Shown: positions 8,697 to 18,770, counted from the first letter of the stretch. The stretch is 64,000 nucleotides of DNA from Desulfosporosinus nitroreducens (GCF_023897015.1 NZ_JAMHFY010000011.1:102162-166161), one strand, 5' to 3'. The notes: generated from the letters alone by a model not told the origin. Program-made: numbers and translations.

Positions 8697-9569
8697 ATGA
8701 TTAATGTCTTAGCCGAAGATCGAGTCTTCCTGAATTATGGACCGGTTCAAATGATGTTAATGGCCCAGGCACATGGACGGGTAATCACAAGGCAACTGCA
8801 AGAGGCAGCCGAGTATGTGATCAAGATTCTGTCAGAATTGGCCGAAGTTCAAAAACAAGCAAAAGATGTTTTAACATTGAATGAAGCGGATCTTAATGTC
8901 TATCCCTTGCCTTTACGGTTGATGGTCGAGGCTGTATTGGAAACCGGAGATCGGACCTTAACGCCCATGGCAGCGGTAGCGGGTACTTTTGCGGACTTAG
9001 CAGGTGACTGGTTGGTGGAAAAAGGTGCCTCAAAGGTCATGATTAATAACGGCGGGGATATTGCGCTAAGATTGCAAGGAAACGAAAAGACGAAGCTGGG
9101 GCTGACGCCGAGTATTGAAGCTTCAGGGTATAGCCATATTCTTAACCTTACAGCTGAAGCTGGAATTGGGGGAGTCGCAACCAGTGGCTTGGGAGGGCGC
9201 AGCTTTACAAAGGGCATCGCCAGTGCTGTGACGGTTGTTGCAAAGACTGCTCGAGTCGCCGATGCCTGTGCGACGCTGATAGCTAATCATTGTTTTACTG
9301 AAGATCCGGGCATTTCAAGATTGCCAGCTGAATTATTGGATCCAAATACGGATATACCCGGTCATCTGGTGACAGTTAGGATAGGGGATTTAAGCCCTCA
9401 AACTAAGGTGAAAGCTTTGGAAAATGGCTTGCGAAAGGCTATAGAACTTAAGTCTCAAGGCCGTATTCACGGTGCCGTACTCTTTCTTGATGACTTGGTG
9501 ATGATGATACCTGATAACTTGTGTCAAGCAGCAAAACTTGAAGGAGGAAATCAAGATGGAAATTCGTAA
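8697..9569 (+). CDS. UPF0280 family protein (ApbE-like fold)
   Basis: This is a UPF0280/COG2122 protein of about 290 aa, a family distantly related to ApbE flavin transferases and without an established reaction. Gly-rich loops such as INNGGDIALRL and GIGGVATSGLGGRS are visible. I start at the ATG at 8697, with GGAGG about 8 nt upstream; the longer frame from 8646 reads back into the repeat element. The end overlaps the ribosome binding site of the next gene. Its place inside the nicotinate block suggests a maturation or cofactor role (inference), perhaps for the dehydrogenase or reductase. No signal peptide, so cytosolic. Confidence 0.75.
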   Translation: MINVLAEDRVFLNYGPVQMMLMAQAHGRVITRQLQEAAEYVIKILSELAEVQKQAKDVLTLNEADLNVYPLPLRLMVEAVLETGDRTLTPMAAVAGTFADLAGDWLVEKGASKVMINNGGDIALRLQGNEKTKLGLTPSIEASGYSHILNLTAEAGIGGVATSGLGGRSFTKGIASAVTVVAKTARVADACATLIANHCFTEDPGISRLPAELLDPNTDIPGHLVTVRIGDLSPQTKVKALENGLRKAIELKSQGRIHGAVLFLDDLVMMIPDNLCQAAKLEGGNQDGNS

Positions 9570-10134
9570 AATTGTAACGGTCGTTGAAGAAACTCATAAA
9601 GATGGCGAAAAGACTGTTGTAAACCCCACACGAAAGGCGGCTGCTATGGCCGTTATCAAAAATCCATTTGCAGGACAGTACGTGGAAGATTTAACAGAGC
9701 TGATGGAAATCGGTGAACAATTGGGTTCGATGCTCGCTGAACGGGCAGTAAAAGCACTGGGAATTGCCAAAGAAGATGTTGAGAGCTACGGCAAGGGAGC
9801 AATTATTGGAGAAAAGGGTGAACTTGAACACGCCGCTGCTATTTTACATCCTCGTTTAGGCAAACCTTTTCGGGATGAGGTTGGAGGAGGTAAAGCAATT
9901 ATCCCTTCTGCTAAGAAACTTGGCGGAATCGGAACAGGCTTAGATGTACCTGTTCATTACAAAGATGCAGCTTTCGTACGTACACACTACGATGCTATGG
10001 AAGTGAGAATTGCGGATGCTCCTAGAGCGGATGAGTTGGTTGTTGCGCTAGTTGTTACGGATGCAGGGCGTCCGCATCCTCGAATCGGTGGTTTACAAAA
10101 AAGCGAAGTTAAAGGTGAAGACGGACTTAGATAA
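9556..10134 (+). CDS. DUF1185 'amino acid synthesis' family protein
   Basis: This is a DUF1185 (AA_synth, PF06684) protein of 192 aa. The family is found beside amidohydrolases and heterocycle-degrading enzymes but has no proven activity. The conserved-looking stretches GKGAIIGEKGELEHAAAILH and the DAGRPHPRIGG tail are typical. The ATG at 9556 has AAGGAGG 8 nt upstream; a TTG at 9538 would put that site inside the gene. It overlaps the 3' end of the UPF0280 gene, so the two are coupled. Role in nicotinate degradation is inferred from position only. Confidence 0.72.
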   Translation: MEIRKIVTVVEETHKDGEKTVVNPTRKAAAMAVIKNPFAGQYVEDLTELMEIGEQLGSMLAERAVKALGIAKEDVESYGKGAIIGEKGELEHAAAILHPRLGKPFRDEVGGGKAIIPSAKKLGGIGTGLDVPVHYKDAAFVRTHYDAMEVRIADAPRADELVVALVVTDAGRPHPRIGGLQKSEVKGEDGLR

Positions 10135-10167
10135 GTAACCGATGTATAAATATTGGGGGGCTTTACA

Positions 10168-11055
10168 TTGAAAGTAGGCTTTATCGGAATTGGTGTCATG
10201 GGAAAACCAATGGCTAAAAATATATTAGGCGCAGGGTATCCGTTGTTTGTCAATGATGTGAATGATGTAGCGGTGCAAGAGCTTGTTGCAGAAGGGGCAA
10301 AAAGGGTACAGAGTCCACGTGACTTAGCTCAAGAGGTCGATGTTGTTATCACAATGTTGCCTAATGGGGGGATTGTAGAGCAGGTCCTGCTTGGAGAACA
10401 GGGGATTTTTGCCGGGGCAAAGCCGGGATTTACGATCATTGATATGTCGAGTGTTGCACCAACATTTACACAAAAGATGGCAAAGCTAGCCTTAGAGCAG
10501 CAGATTAATTATATCGATGCACCGGTAAGTGGTGGGGTAAAGGGCGCAACAGAAGGAACCTTAACCATCATGGTGGGCGGCGAGAAGGAACTTGTGGAAC
10601 GTTATCAAGGGTTGTTGGAGGTTATGGGTAAGAAAATTTACCATGTCGGTAAGGTTGGGGCCGGAGACGCAGTAAAGATCGTCAATAACCTATTGTTGGG
10701 CGTAAATATGGCTGCTGCAGCTGAAGCATTTGTCTTAGGAACAAAGCTGGGGCTGGACCCCCAAGTCCTTCTGGAAATTATTAACGCTAGTTCTGGTAAC
10801 AGCTACGCACTCGCAGCCAAGATGCCTAACTTCGTTTTTAAAGGTCAGTTTGAGGCAGGATTTGCAATTGACCTCCAATATAAAGATCTTGAACTCGCTA
10901 TCCAAACAGCTAAAGAGGCCAAAGTTCCGATGATGCTAACGAATGTTGCCCAACAGGTATTTGAGCAAGCGCGAGCTGCAGGGCTAGGACGGGAAGATAT
11001 TTCGGCTGTGATCAAACCACTAGAAGATCTGTTGAATATTAAAGTCCGTGCTTAA
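10168..11055 (+). CDS. hgd: 2-(Hydroxymethyl)glutarate dehydrogenase
   Basis: This beta-hydroxyacid dehydrogenase (HIBADH family) reduces 2-formylglutarate to 2-(hydroxymethyl)glutarate with NADH. The Rossmann motif GFIGIGVMGKPMAKN is at the N-terminus. Substrate-binding DAPVSGGVKGA is near residue 117, and the catalytic Lys lies in GAGDAVKIVNN near residue 170. The start is most likely the TTG at 10168 with GGGGGG about 7 nt upstream. A TTG at 10153 overlaps that site. The product is about 295 aa. Other family members act on 3-hydroxyisobutyrate or tartronate semialdehyde; context decides the substrate. Confidence 0.85.
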   Translation: MKVGFIGIGVMGKPMAKNILGAGYPLFVNDVNDVAVQELVAEGAKRVQSPRDLAQEVDVVITMLPNGGIVEQVLLGEQGIFAGAKPGFTIIDMSSVAPTFTQKMAKLALEQQINYIDAPVSGGVKGATEGTLTIMVGGEKELVERYQGLLEVMGKKIYHVGKVGAGDAVKIVNNLLLGVNMAAAAEAFVLGTKLGLDPQVLLEIINASSGNSYALAAKMPNFVFKGQFEAGFAIDLQYKDLELAIQTAKEAKVPMMLTNVAQQVFEQARAAGLGREDISAVIKPLEDLLNIKVRA

Positions 11056-11081
11056 TACTTAAGAAACTGAAGGTGAGCCAA

Positions 11082-12503
11082 GTGGAGAAAATTATTAAAT
11101 TAATTCAAGCAAAGGGATATCAAGTCGGAAATTTAACCTTAGGCGAAGTTGTTGAAATTGCAGACGCTTTAGAGTTACGCGCCAGTGATGTTGTTATCGT
11201 CGAAGCAATGTCCCAGAATGCTATGACCCGAGAAGAGGTTATCGATGCCGTTATCAACGCCTTTGCGCACAACCTTTATGCCGCAGAGGTGGGCATTACC
11301 TCCGGTTCAAGCTTTTTGCTTGGTAAAGCACCTCAAGAATTAGCTTATAATGACTTTTCTAATCGTTTATTTGAAGACGACCTCATCAATAAGATACTAG
11401 TATATACTCTAGCGGCTCAAGTTGGTAACCATTCTTGCGGCCTGCAACCCTGCGCTGGAACAGGGGATTCTTGTACCTATACCGGAATTTACCGTGCGCT
11501 ACAGGAGATCATTGAAGATAAAGAAGAATTGGCACGTATAGTATCTGTGATGCTAAAAGTAGGAACTATCTTTCGTGCGGGCAAAACATCTACGGGTTGC
11601 AATATGGAAGGCTTTGGGGCTGGGGCTGCTGCCGCCGCAGCAACATTTGTAGAATATCGCAAAGGACAGCCAAGAGCGCTGGCTAAAGCAATAGTTTTGG
11701 CGTTATCTCCAACGATTGGTGTACCATGCACTCCTCGGGTAATGGTATCAGGGTTATGCGCCACTCATATCGGTGGCGGCGTGGTTATTGGCAATTTAGC
11801 AGCAAACCTGGCAATGCATACAAATATTCCCGTCGATGTACCTGTCGACGTCATGGTTGCCATGGCATCAGCAGTACACCCGGTTTCAGCGACCCAAATA
11901 GTTCCTGTAGTTAACGATTATATGCAATCTTTCTTTAAAACGAACCTTGAGGTTGAATACTTCGTAGATGATTCAATTAAGGAAAAAGAAAAGACAAACA
12001 TTGAAGTGACTATGGACAGAGCCTTAAAAGAAGCCCGTGTACTCGCTGAAAAAGCTAATTCAATAGTAAAACCCTTTGGCGAAGCAGTGGTTGGGGGAAG
12101 TAGCCAAGCCGTAGGATCACCGACGAATACCGGTCGTATTGCTCATGCCTTGGCGAAAGGGGAAATCACTGGAGTTAAGATCGAATTGTATGCAGAATTG
12201 TTTGCGCGGCGTGGAATTAACGTTCCGGGAATTCTTATGGCTGCAGTCCTGGGGGCAGGCACAGATAACGGTAAAGCCTATCGGGAGATCATGCAAAGAG
12301 TCAAGGATAAAAAGATAAGAATAGAAATACTAAAAGTGGATGAGCCTCAGATGCAAAGGATTACTGTCTCCGCTACTGAGCAAAGTTCAATGGTCGAAGC
12401 TCTGAACAGAGGGGGCGCTCGATTGGTTCTTAAAAATGCCAGGCCATCCCTAGAGGAAGCCTTCATGGCAGCAAAGCGGTTAGGAATTGTTCTCGTTGAT
12501 TGA
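11082..12503 (+). CDS. hmd: 2-(Hydroxymethyl)glutarate dehydratase, serine-dehydratase type
   Basis: It removes water from 2-(hydroxymethyl)glutarate to give 2-methyleneglutarate. The protein belongs to the iron-sulfur L-serine dehydratase family (SdaA alpha/beta-like, oxygen sensitive). Cys-bearing motifs likely to ligate the [4Fe-4S] cluster are visible: SCGLQPCAGTGDSC near residue 125, STGCNMEGFGAG near 170 and VPCTPRVMVSGLC near 215. I prefer the GTG at 11082, with AAGGTGA upstream, over the GTG at 11073. Length about 473 aa. It lies between hgd and dmdA, in agreement with pathway order. Confidence 0.82.
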   Translation: MEKIIKLIQAKGYQVGNLTLGEVVEIADALELRASDVVIVEAMSQNAMTREEVIDAVINAFAHNLYAAEVGITSGSSFLLGKAPQELAYNDFSNRLFEDDLINKILVYTLAAQVGNHSCGLQPCAGTGDSCTYTGIYRALQEIIEDKEELARIVSVMLKVGTIFRAGKTSTGCNMEGFGAGAAAAAATFVEYRKGQPRALAKAIVLALSPTIGVPCTPRVMVSGLCATHIGGGVVIGNLAANLAMHTNIPVDVPVDVMVAMASAVHPVSATQIVPVVNDYMQSFFKTNLEVEYFVDDSIKEKEKTNIEVTMDRALKEARVLAEKANSIVKPFGEAVVGGSSQAVGSPTNTGRIAHALAKGEITGVKIELYAELFARRGINVPGILMAAVLGAGTDNGKAYREIMQRVKDKKIRIEILKVDEPQMQRITVSATEQSSMVEALNRGGARLVLKNARPSLEEAFMAAKRLGIVLVD

Positions 12504-12523
12504 TCGAATGGAGGAGAAGTAGA

Positions 12524-13750
12524 GTGAACCAAATAGAACGATATTTGGCAATTGCAGCAGGGAAAGAAGAGGTTCACGCCGGAGAAGATATAACGGTTAA
12601 GGTTGATCTGGCTATAGCCCATGATATTACTGGGCCCATGGCAGTGGAACAATTCAAGAAGATAGGTATTAATCACGTTTTTGATGCAAAAAAGGTGGTC
12701 TTTGTCCTAGATCATATCATTCCTGCAGCTACGGTCGAGGCTAAAGTTTTGCACAATGTTCTTAAACAGTTTTCTCAGGAATACGGAGTTAAACTCTACG
12801 ACAAAGGAGAAGGGGTTATTCACCAAGTAATAGCCGAAAAACATCGTTTAAAACGAGGCGAGATCTTGATAGGTGCAGACTCCCATACATGTATGGCTGG
12901 TGCTTATGGTGCTTTAGCAATCCCAGTTGGTGCCACAGAGTTAGCAGCTACTATGGCCACCGGTACGATTGATTTAGAGGTGCCAGACGTCTGTGAGATT
13001 CGTATCGATGGGAAGCTTCAGCTTGGAGTTTACGCTAAGGATGTTATCTTACATTTGATTGGATATTTCGGGACGGCAGGATTTACCGATCAAGGAGTTA
13101 TTTACACGGGTAGCTTAATGGATCAGCTAACTATGGATGATAAAATGACGATTTCCAATATGGGTATCGAGATGGGGACCATGATTAGTTATTTTGCAGA
13201 TCCGGATCAACCCGTAGGAACGGTTAAAGAAGTTTATACCTTCCAAGCTGAGGATATTCCAGCGAGCGTAGCATGCCCGCCCAATCCGGGTATTGTGGTC
13301 AAAGCGGCGGACCTCTCTTCAACCAAGATATCGCAAGTTGTCATCGGAAGCTGTACGAATGGACGCTTAAGTGACATGTTGGTGGCTGCTGAAGTACTTA
13401 GGGGTCGCAAGGTGGCTGAGGGCGTTACATTATTGATAATACCCGCTTCAGTAGATATTGCCCAGCAAATGGAGGATCAAGGTTTAAACCGTATCTTCCG
13501 TGAAGCCGGAGGTATGATAACCAGCCCAGGATGTGGTCCTTGTTTTGGAGCTCATATGGGACTTTTAGCTGCTGGCGATGTTGCTGTTTCTACAACGAAT
13601 CGAAATTTCCCTGGCAGAATGGGTCATCGTGACGGAAAAGTATTTCTCGCATCCCCTCGCCTTGCAGCAGAAAGTGCGATTGCTGGAACAATCGTAACCC
13701 CTGGTATGGTGGTGCCTTTAGGAGGTTTAGCCGATGAGTTGGAAAAGTAA
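12524..13750 (+). CDS. dmdA: 2,3-Dimethylmaleate hydratase, large subunit
   Basis: This is the aconitase/isopropylmalate-isomerase-family large subunit, hydrating dimethylmaleate to 2,3-dimethylmalate. The [4Fe-4S] ligands are present: the Cys of GSCTNGR and the pair in PGCGPCFG. The active-site segment GADSHTCMAGAYG is also intact. The GTG at 12524 has GGAGGAG upstream; the longer frame from the TTG at 12500 spans that site. About 408 aa. Its stop overlaps the start of dmdB by 17 nt. LeuC is the alternative, but the small-subunit pairing and neighbours favour DmdA. Confidence 0.85.
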   Translation: MNQIERYLAIAAGKEEVHAGEDITVKVDLAIAHDITGPMAVEQFKKIGINHVFDAKKVVFVLDHIIPAATVEAKVLHNVLKQFSQEYGVKLYDKGEGVIHQVIAEKHRLKRGEILIGADSHTCMAGAYGALAIPVGATELAATMATGTIDLEVPDVCEIRIDGKLQLGVYAKDVILHLIGYFGTAGFTDQGVIYTGSLMDQLTMDDKMTISNMGIEMGTMISYFADPDQPVGTVKEVYTFQAEDIPASVACPPNPGIVVKAADLSSTKISQVVIGSCTNGRLSDMLVAAEVLRGRKVAEGVTLLIIPASVDIAQQMEDQGLNRIFREAGGMITSPGCGPCFGAHMGLLAAGDVAVSTTNRNFPGRMGHRDGKVFLASPRLAAESAIAGTIVTPGMVVPLGGLADELEK

Positions 13751-14243
13751 GCTTCGCGGTCGTGTATGGAACTTAGGTGGTAACGTTGATACAGATCAGA
13801 TTTTCCCAGGATATGCAATGGCAGCTCCTGCAGACAAATTTAAGGAGTATGCGCTTGCTGGTAGCGAGATTCCGGATTTCGCCAAGAAGGTACAGGCTGG
13901 AGATATTATCGTAGCAGGTGAGAATTTCGGCTGCGGTTCTAGTCGGGAGCAAGCAACCGTCGCTCTGAAGGAAGCAGGCGTTGGATTAGTCATCGCTAAA
14001 TCCTTTGCTCGAATTTTTAGGCGCAATGCGATTAACATTGGATTGCCGGTTCTAGTATGTGACCTGGAACAGCAAGTGAAAAACGGACAGGAAATTGAGG
14101 TAGACCTAGTGTCTGCTGAGGTTACATTTTGTGCGAGTGGCGAAAAAATCAGCGGAACTATTTTAGCTTCCAATGTTTTGGAGACCTTAGAAGCTGGTGG
14201 GCTTATTGCCAAAGTCCGAAAACAATTGGGGGGAAGAACTTAA
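13734..14243 (+). CDS. dmdB: 2,3-Dimethylmaleate hydratase, small subunit
   Basis: This is the LeuD-like swivel domain, 169 aa, partner of DmdA. The substrate-loop motif [13 protein letters not shown] near residue 62 is intact, as is the [10 protein letters not shown] segment. The ATG at 13734 lies inside the end of dmdA with AGGAGG about 10 nt upstream. Its stop TAA shares bases with the mutase ATG (TAATG), so translation of the three genes is coupled. Confidence 0.88.
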   Translation: MSWKSKLRGRVWNLGGNVDTDQIFPGYAMAAPADKFKEYALAGSEIPDFAKKVQAGDIIVAGENFGCGSSREQATVALKEAGVGLVIAKSFARIFRRNAINIGLPVLVCDLEQQVKNGQEIEVDLVSAEVTFCASGEKISGTILASNVLETLEAGGLIAKVRKQLGGRT

Positions 14244-16090
14244 TGCAGGAAAAAACAAAGAAGATCATTAGAGAAGACTATGAACGCGTTCAAGCTTACG
14301 AAAAGGTTTTTGGGGTAGAAATGCCTAAAATGAGCCCGGATGGTTCTATTACCGGCTTGCCGGCTCCTTTTCCCCGAACTGTTAATGGGGTTGAACGCAG
14401 TGGTTACCGTATTACAGAATTGGGTCGCCATGCAGCCCAGACAGGTATACCTATCCAAAATCCTATTTTGGGTCGTAATTCTGCTGAAGAGACTTATCAG
14501 GAATCATCAGCGATGTATAAAGTTGCTGAGGAACTAAATACAAATCTCTTCCATTTTGTGCATTCCGAGGCTACCCGGCATATTGATCCGTTAGACGGGG
14601 CAGATTTGATTGAGCAGTCCCGGGGGAAAGGTGGCATAACACCAGCTGGCGAGCGTCAATTCATAGAACTGGGCGGTGGAGCAAACCATCCCCTACGTAT
14701 TAACGCTACCGGAGATACACCGCACTTATCCATTATTAATTCCCTGATTGCCGGCTTCGATGGTACAGATATCGGACCCGTTATCCATGTTCATTTCGGC
14801 GGGCGGGGTATTCATGATTATAAAACGAAGGTCTTCAACGGGTATAAAGCACTGCAAGTCTGTGCTGAAAATAATATTTTTGTCCAAACAGATTCCCATA
14901 AACACCTTAATAATATTGGTGGAACTGATGGTATGGCCCTAGCGATGTGCTTATTAGCCGAAGGTCTTGCGATCCATGCCGAATTACCCAGCGCACTTAG
15001 CGGTATCCAAATGAATGTAGCCGGAATCAATTTACTGGCTGACTTAGCTGTCATGCGGGCCTTTAGGCAACTTATGTGGAGTGAGTTTCTGATTGTCGTC
15101 CCTGAGACTTTCCAGAACCCTCCGGCTGATCTAATTGCTGAGCAAGCTCACTTTGCCCGGATGGCGATTAGTGCCAAATTAGGAGGAGCAAACTTCTATC
15201 GGCCAAAAGCAGCGGAAAACGTCGGGATTCCGACGGGAGGATCAATGGCTAAGGCGATTTGGGCAACGCAAAATGTCTTTGAAAATACCGCTTCCTATAA
15301 AATTGAGGATCCGGCAATTGACCGCCGCCAAGCTGAAATAGTTGCAGAGGCTTTGGCTGTTTTGGCGAGCACCTTTGGATTGTCTCGGGAGTTAAGCCCG
15401 GAAGAAATCGGACCGGATTTTTGGCTTAAATATGGGGATGAAGAGCTTATCGATATCATTGTCGCTGCTGGGAAAAAAGGCATTCTCGATTCACCGAGAG
15501 CAGCTGCTTGGGATCTAAAACGAGGGGTAAAAACCCACCGCGGGAAAGACGGAATTCGCCGCTATATTCCGGGATATGGTCCCGTTGATGTTCCTGTGGA
15601 TAAAATCTCCTTTACTGCTGAGAAGGTTACAGTGGAAGATGAGAAGCCGATTACTAAAAAAGAAAAGATACTTTTAGCAACAGTTGGCGCGGATGCGCAT
15701 GTGGTAGGGATCAATGTTATTCGTGAGGCGTTTGAGCAAGCGGGTTATGAAGTGATTTATTTACGGGGAATGAACTTACCTGAAACAGTGGCTGAGGTTG
15801 CTGCAGAAACCAAAGCGGATGTGGTTGGGGTCAGTAATCTCTTAGGTTTAGGTTTAACGTTATTCCCCCGTGTAGAAAAACGCCTTAAAGAACTTGGAAT
15901 CCGGGATAATGTAGTACTCATGGCTGGAGGGCGGATTGCAGAGAAAGAAGAGGAACACGCTCTGATCGAACAAAAAATGAAAAACGAAGGGACCGATTTC
16001 CTAGGAGTTGAGAGTTTCTTTGGTCCAGGTACTGATCCACAGGATGTCATTAGATGGGTTGAAGAAAGAATGAACGAAAGAGGGAAATAG
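14243..16090 (+). CDS. mgm: 2-Methyleneglutarate mutase (B12-dependent)
   Basis: This adenosylcobalamin mutase rearranges 2-methyleneglutarate to 3-methylitaconate. About 615 aa, as in E. barkeri. The large N-terminal part is a mutase barrel. The C-terminal ~125 aa is a B12-binding domain with the DxHxxG signature DAHVVG, then SNLLGLG and AGGRI, so cobalamin binds base-off/His-on. The ATG at 14243 has GGGGGGAAG upstream and overlaps the dmdB stop; an upstream frame extension of 38 codons overlaps dmdB and is not used. Only this rare mutase fits between dmdB and the methylitaconate isomerase. Confidence 0.9.
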   Translation: MQEKTKKIIREDYERVQAYEKVFGVEMPKMSPDGSITGLPAPFPRTVNGVERSGYRITELGRHAAQTGIPIQNPILGRNSAEETYQESSAMYKVAEELNTNLFHFVHSEATRHIDPLDGADLIEQSRGKGGITPAGERQFIELGGGANHPLRINATGDTPHLSIINSLIAGFDGTDIGPVIHVHFGGRGIHDYKTKVFNGYKALQVCAENNIFVQTDSHKHLNNIGGTDGMALAMCLLAEGLAIHAELPSALSGIQMNVAGINLLADLAVMRAFRQLMWSEFLIVVPETFQNPPADLIAEQAHFARMAISAKLGGANFYRPKAAENVGIPTGGSMAKAIWATQNVFENTASYKIEDPAIDRRQAEIVAEALAVLASTFGLSRELSPEEIGPDFWLKYGDEELIDIIVAAGKKGILDSPRAAAWDLKRGVKTHRGKDGIRRYIPGYGPVDVPVDKISFTAEKVTVEDEKPITKKEKILLATVGADAHVVGINVIREAFEQAGYEVIYLRGMNLPETVAEVAAETKADVVGVSNLLGLGLTLFPRVEKRLKELGIRDNVVLMAGGRIAEKEEEHALIEQKMKNEGTDFLGVESFFGPGTDPQDVIRWVEERMNERGK

Positions 16091-16091
16091 T

Positions 16092-17231
16092 ATGACAGAG
16101 CAACTCAGGATACGATGTGCTATTTTAAGGGCGGGTACGAGTAAAGGGATTTTCCTCATGGAAAATGATTTGTCATCAGATACACAAAGAAGAGATCAAG
16201 AGATCTTGGCCATTTTTGGTAGCCCGGATGTAAGGCAAATTGACGGCTTAGGTGGAGCAGATCCTCTAACGAGTAAGGTAGCTATTATTGGGCCTTCTAC
16301 ACGATCTGATGCCGATGTCAATTACACGTTTGGGCAAGTGAGTATAGGAACAGAACTGGTTGATTTTTCGGGAAACTGCGGAAATATATCGTCAGGTGTG
16401 GGTCCTTTCGCCATAGACGAAGGTTTAGTAAGGGCTGTTGAACCGGTCACGAAGGTCCGTATTCACAATACAAATACCGGTAAAATTTTGGTCGCTGAGG
16501 TTCCAGTGAAAGATGGTAAAGCCCAAGTATGCGGTGACTATAAAATCGCTGGAGTTCCTGGCACTGGAGCAAAAATCATGTTGGACTTTGCCGGTACCGT
16601 TGGTTCTGCAACTAATAAGATGTTACCTACCGGGAAGGTAGTAGATGTTCTTAATATCGAAGATTTTGGCACATTAGAGGCTTCAATTATTGATGTTGCC
16701 AATCCGATGGTTTTTGTACGTGCCAAGGATTTAGGGCTTACAGGGATTGAAACTCCAGCTCAAATTAACGGAAATAAGGAAATGCTGGATCTGCTAGAAA
16801 AAATCCGTGGTAAGGCGGCAACCATGATTGGTATGGCTAAAGACGAAGAAGATGCGTTGAAAAACAGTCCCGCCTTTCCGATGATTGCTTTTGTCAGTGA
16901 ACCACAAGATTATGTCGACTTTACTACGGGTAAGGCAATTAGGGCTGATCAAGTTGATTTTGTATCCAGACTCATGTATATGCAAGTGATACACAAAACC
17001 TATGCAGGTACAGGAACTACTTGTACTGGAGCAGCAGCGAAAATCCCGGGTTCGATTGTAAACCAAGTGACCCTTTCTAAATCTCCACTGGTTAGGATCG
17101 GCCATCCTGCGGGTGTTATTGATATCGAAGTTCAAGCTAAAGAAGAAGGTGCCGAGATTAAGCTTGAAAGAGCGGCCTTTGGCCGTACTGCACGTCGCAT
17201 TATGGACGGTTATGTGTATATTTCAAGATAG
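16092..17231 (+). CDS. mii: 3-Methylitaconate delta-isomerase
   Basis: This PrpF-family (diaminopimelate-epimerase fold) isomerase converts 3-methylitaconate to 2,3-dimethylmaleate. 379 aa. Motifs at both lobes are clear: LRAGTSKGIFL near residue 12, SGNCGNISSGVGPF near 97 with the N-lobe Cys, and TCTGAAAKIPG near 313. The ATG at 16092 begins one base after the mgm stop, with AAAGAGGG just upstream. PrpF itself isomerises methylaconitate; position next to mgm and dmdAB gives the specificity. Confidence 0.88.
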   Translation: MTEQLRIRCAILRAGTSKGIFLMENDLSSDTQRRDQEILAIFGSPDVRQIDGLGGADPLTSKVAIIGPSTRSDADVNYTFGQVSIGTELVDFSGNCGNISSGVGPFAIDEGLVRAVEPVTKVRIHNTNTGKILVAEVPVKDGKAQVCGDYKIAGVPGTGAKIMLDFAGTVGSATNKMLPTGKVVDVLNIEDFGTLEASIIDVANPMVFVRAKDLGLTGIETPAQINGNKEMLDLLEKIRGKAATMIGMAKDEEDALKNSPAFPMIAFVSEPQDYVDFTTGKAIRADQVDFVSRLMYMQVIHKTYAGTGTTCTGAAAKIPGSIVNQVTLSKSPLVRIGHPAGVIDIEVQAKEEGAEIKLERAAFGRTARRIMDGYVYISR

Positions 17232-17269
17232 CATAGGGAAATGATGGTTGCCAAGGAAGTGAAAGTATT

Positions 17270-18694
17270 ATGCCCCAAGTTCTTTTAGTCTACGATGTGG
17301 GAAGTACTTATACCAAGGTATCGGCATTCAATCGAGATGAGACCAACTTAACGTTTATCGGTCGTTCCCAAGCTCCGACGACTGTGGAAAACATCGAAAC
17401 AGGACTTATCAATGCTTGTCATAATCTTGCTCGTGATCTTCAGTGGACAGAGGTCATTTCCTCCCACACGTTAGCAACGAGTTCTGCCGCAGGTGGGTTG
17501 CGGATGGTAGCGATGGGTTATATGCCTAGAGTTACTGCGAAGGCTGCGAAAGAAGTGGCAATGAGTGCCGGTGCCCGAGTATTAGAGATTATTTCACATG
17601 AGACACCTATTGATTTTCGCTTAGAGGTACTACAGGAAATCAAGCCTGATATTATTCTCTTAGCCGGTGGGACAGATGGTGGAGATCAGGATTCTCTGCT
17701 GGAGAATGCCGAAGTTATTGTTAACAGTAAGACGCATAGTGTGGTCATTATTGCCGGAAATACTGAAGCTCAACCAAAAGTGGATGAGATCTTGAAAATT
17801 GGCGGGATTCGTGCGATTCGGGTGCCTAACGTTATGCCAACGATCCATGAGTTGAAAGTCAAACCAGCTCGGGAAGCCATTCATCAGGAATTTATTCGGC
17901 AAATTACACGGGCTAAAGGTTTAGGGCGCTTACTAGAAATAGTCTCGAATGGACGGGTTATTCCGACACCTGGTGCGGTGCTGATGGGGGCAGAGCTCTT
18001 GGCTCTGGGTACCCATGAAAAAGAGGGGTATGGCGATATCCTAGTCATAGATATTGGTGGGGCAACAACGGATGTCCACTCTGTTTTACCTGATTTAGCA
18101 AACCTATCCAAAGAAGAAACGGGCTTAGTCGTTTCGAATGAGAAGCAGTTATCTTACAGAACGGTCGAAGGTAATCTAGGATTAAGAGTGAGTGCTGCAG
18201 GCATTGTGGAAACGGTTGGAGCAAGTGGAGTTTTGGCCAAAGTTGGTTTAGAAGGCGAAGATTTAACCAAGGAAATCCAAGTATATGCACAGTATCTCGA
18301 GAAGAACCCAGAACACATCAGCATCCATGAAAAAGAGATAAACTTTGATAAAGCGTTAGCTATTAGCGCCATAGAAATAGCCATTAAGCGACATGCAGGG
18401 TATTTTGCCCAGAGTTTTGACCCGGTGCTCGGTATTGTGCCGGGAACACCCGTCGGTCGCGATTTGCGTAAAGTTCAGAGAGTTATCGCAGTGGGGGGCA
18501 TTTTTGCTCATTCGACAAAAGAAGAGGCCTTGGAAATTTTGCACAAATCCTTCGCCAATCGAGGAATTTCTTTACTGCCAGAAAAACCTGAGTTTGTGGT
18601 GGATCATAATTATCAGTTATATACCATTGGGGCTATGGCCGAAGAATACCCTAATGAAGCGCTTTCCTTAGCAGAAAATAATATTCTATACTAG
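17270..18694 (+). CDS. GlmL/MutL-family protein, probable mutase reactivase
   Basis: This ASKHA-fold ATPase-like protein of 474 aa belongs to the GlmL (glutamate mutase MutL) family, which is unrelated to mismatch-repair MutL. Phosphate-binding motifs LLVYDVGSTYTKVSAFN (N-terminus) and VIDIGGATTDVHSV (near residue 263) are present, and GGIFAHS near the C-terminus. GlmL homologues sit beside B12-dependent carbon-skeleton mutases and are thought to repair or recharge them. Here the only mutase is Mgm, so it is the likely client (inference). The ATG at 17270 follows AAGGAAGTG. Confidence 0.8.
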   Translation: MPQVLLVYDVGSTYTKVSAFNRDETNLTFIGRSQAPTTVENIETGLINACHNLARDLQWTEVISSHTLATSSAAGGLRMVAMGYMPRVTAKAAKEVAMSAGARVLEIISHETPIDFRLEVLQEIKPDIILLAGGTDGGDQDSLLENAEVIVNSKTHSVVIIAGNTEAQPKVDEILKIGGIRAIRVPNVMPTIHELKVKPAREAIHQEFIRQITRAKGLGRLLEIVSNGRVIPTPGAVLMGAELLALGTHEKEGYGDILVIDIGGATTDVHSVLPDLANLSKEETGLVVSNEKQLSYRTVEGNLGLRVSAAGIVETVGASGVLAKVGLEGEDLTKEIQVYAQYLEKNPEHISIHEKEINFDKALAISAIEIAIKRHAGYFAQSFDPVLGIVPGTPVGRDLRKVQRVIAVGGIFAHSTKEEALEILHKSFANRGISLLPEKPEFVVDHNYQLYTIGAMAEEYPNEALSLAENNILY

Positions 18695-18700
18695 CCAGAA

Positions 18701-18770
18701 AGTACAAACTTTCTGGAAGGTCCCTTCTCGCCATCCTTGGCTGCATGGACACTCGGCCATCCATGGCCAT
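18701..18770. repeat. Hairpin plus dispersed repeat, copy 1
   Basis: A perfect stem CCAGAAAGT/ACTTTCTGG with a 4-nt loop follows the GlmL-like gene. Its right arm starts a repeat (18711-18737, then CTTGGCTGCATGG and CGGCCATCC) that returns at 35919-36028 with an insertion. There is no T-run, so it is not a clear terminator. Confidence 0.5.
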
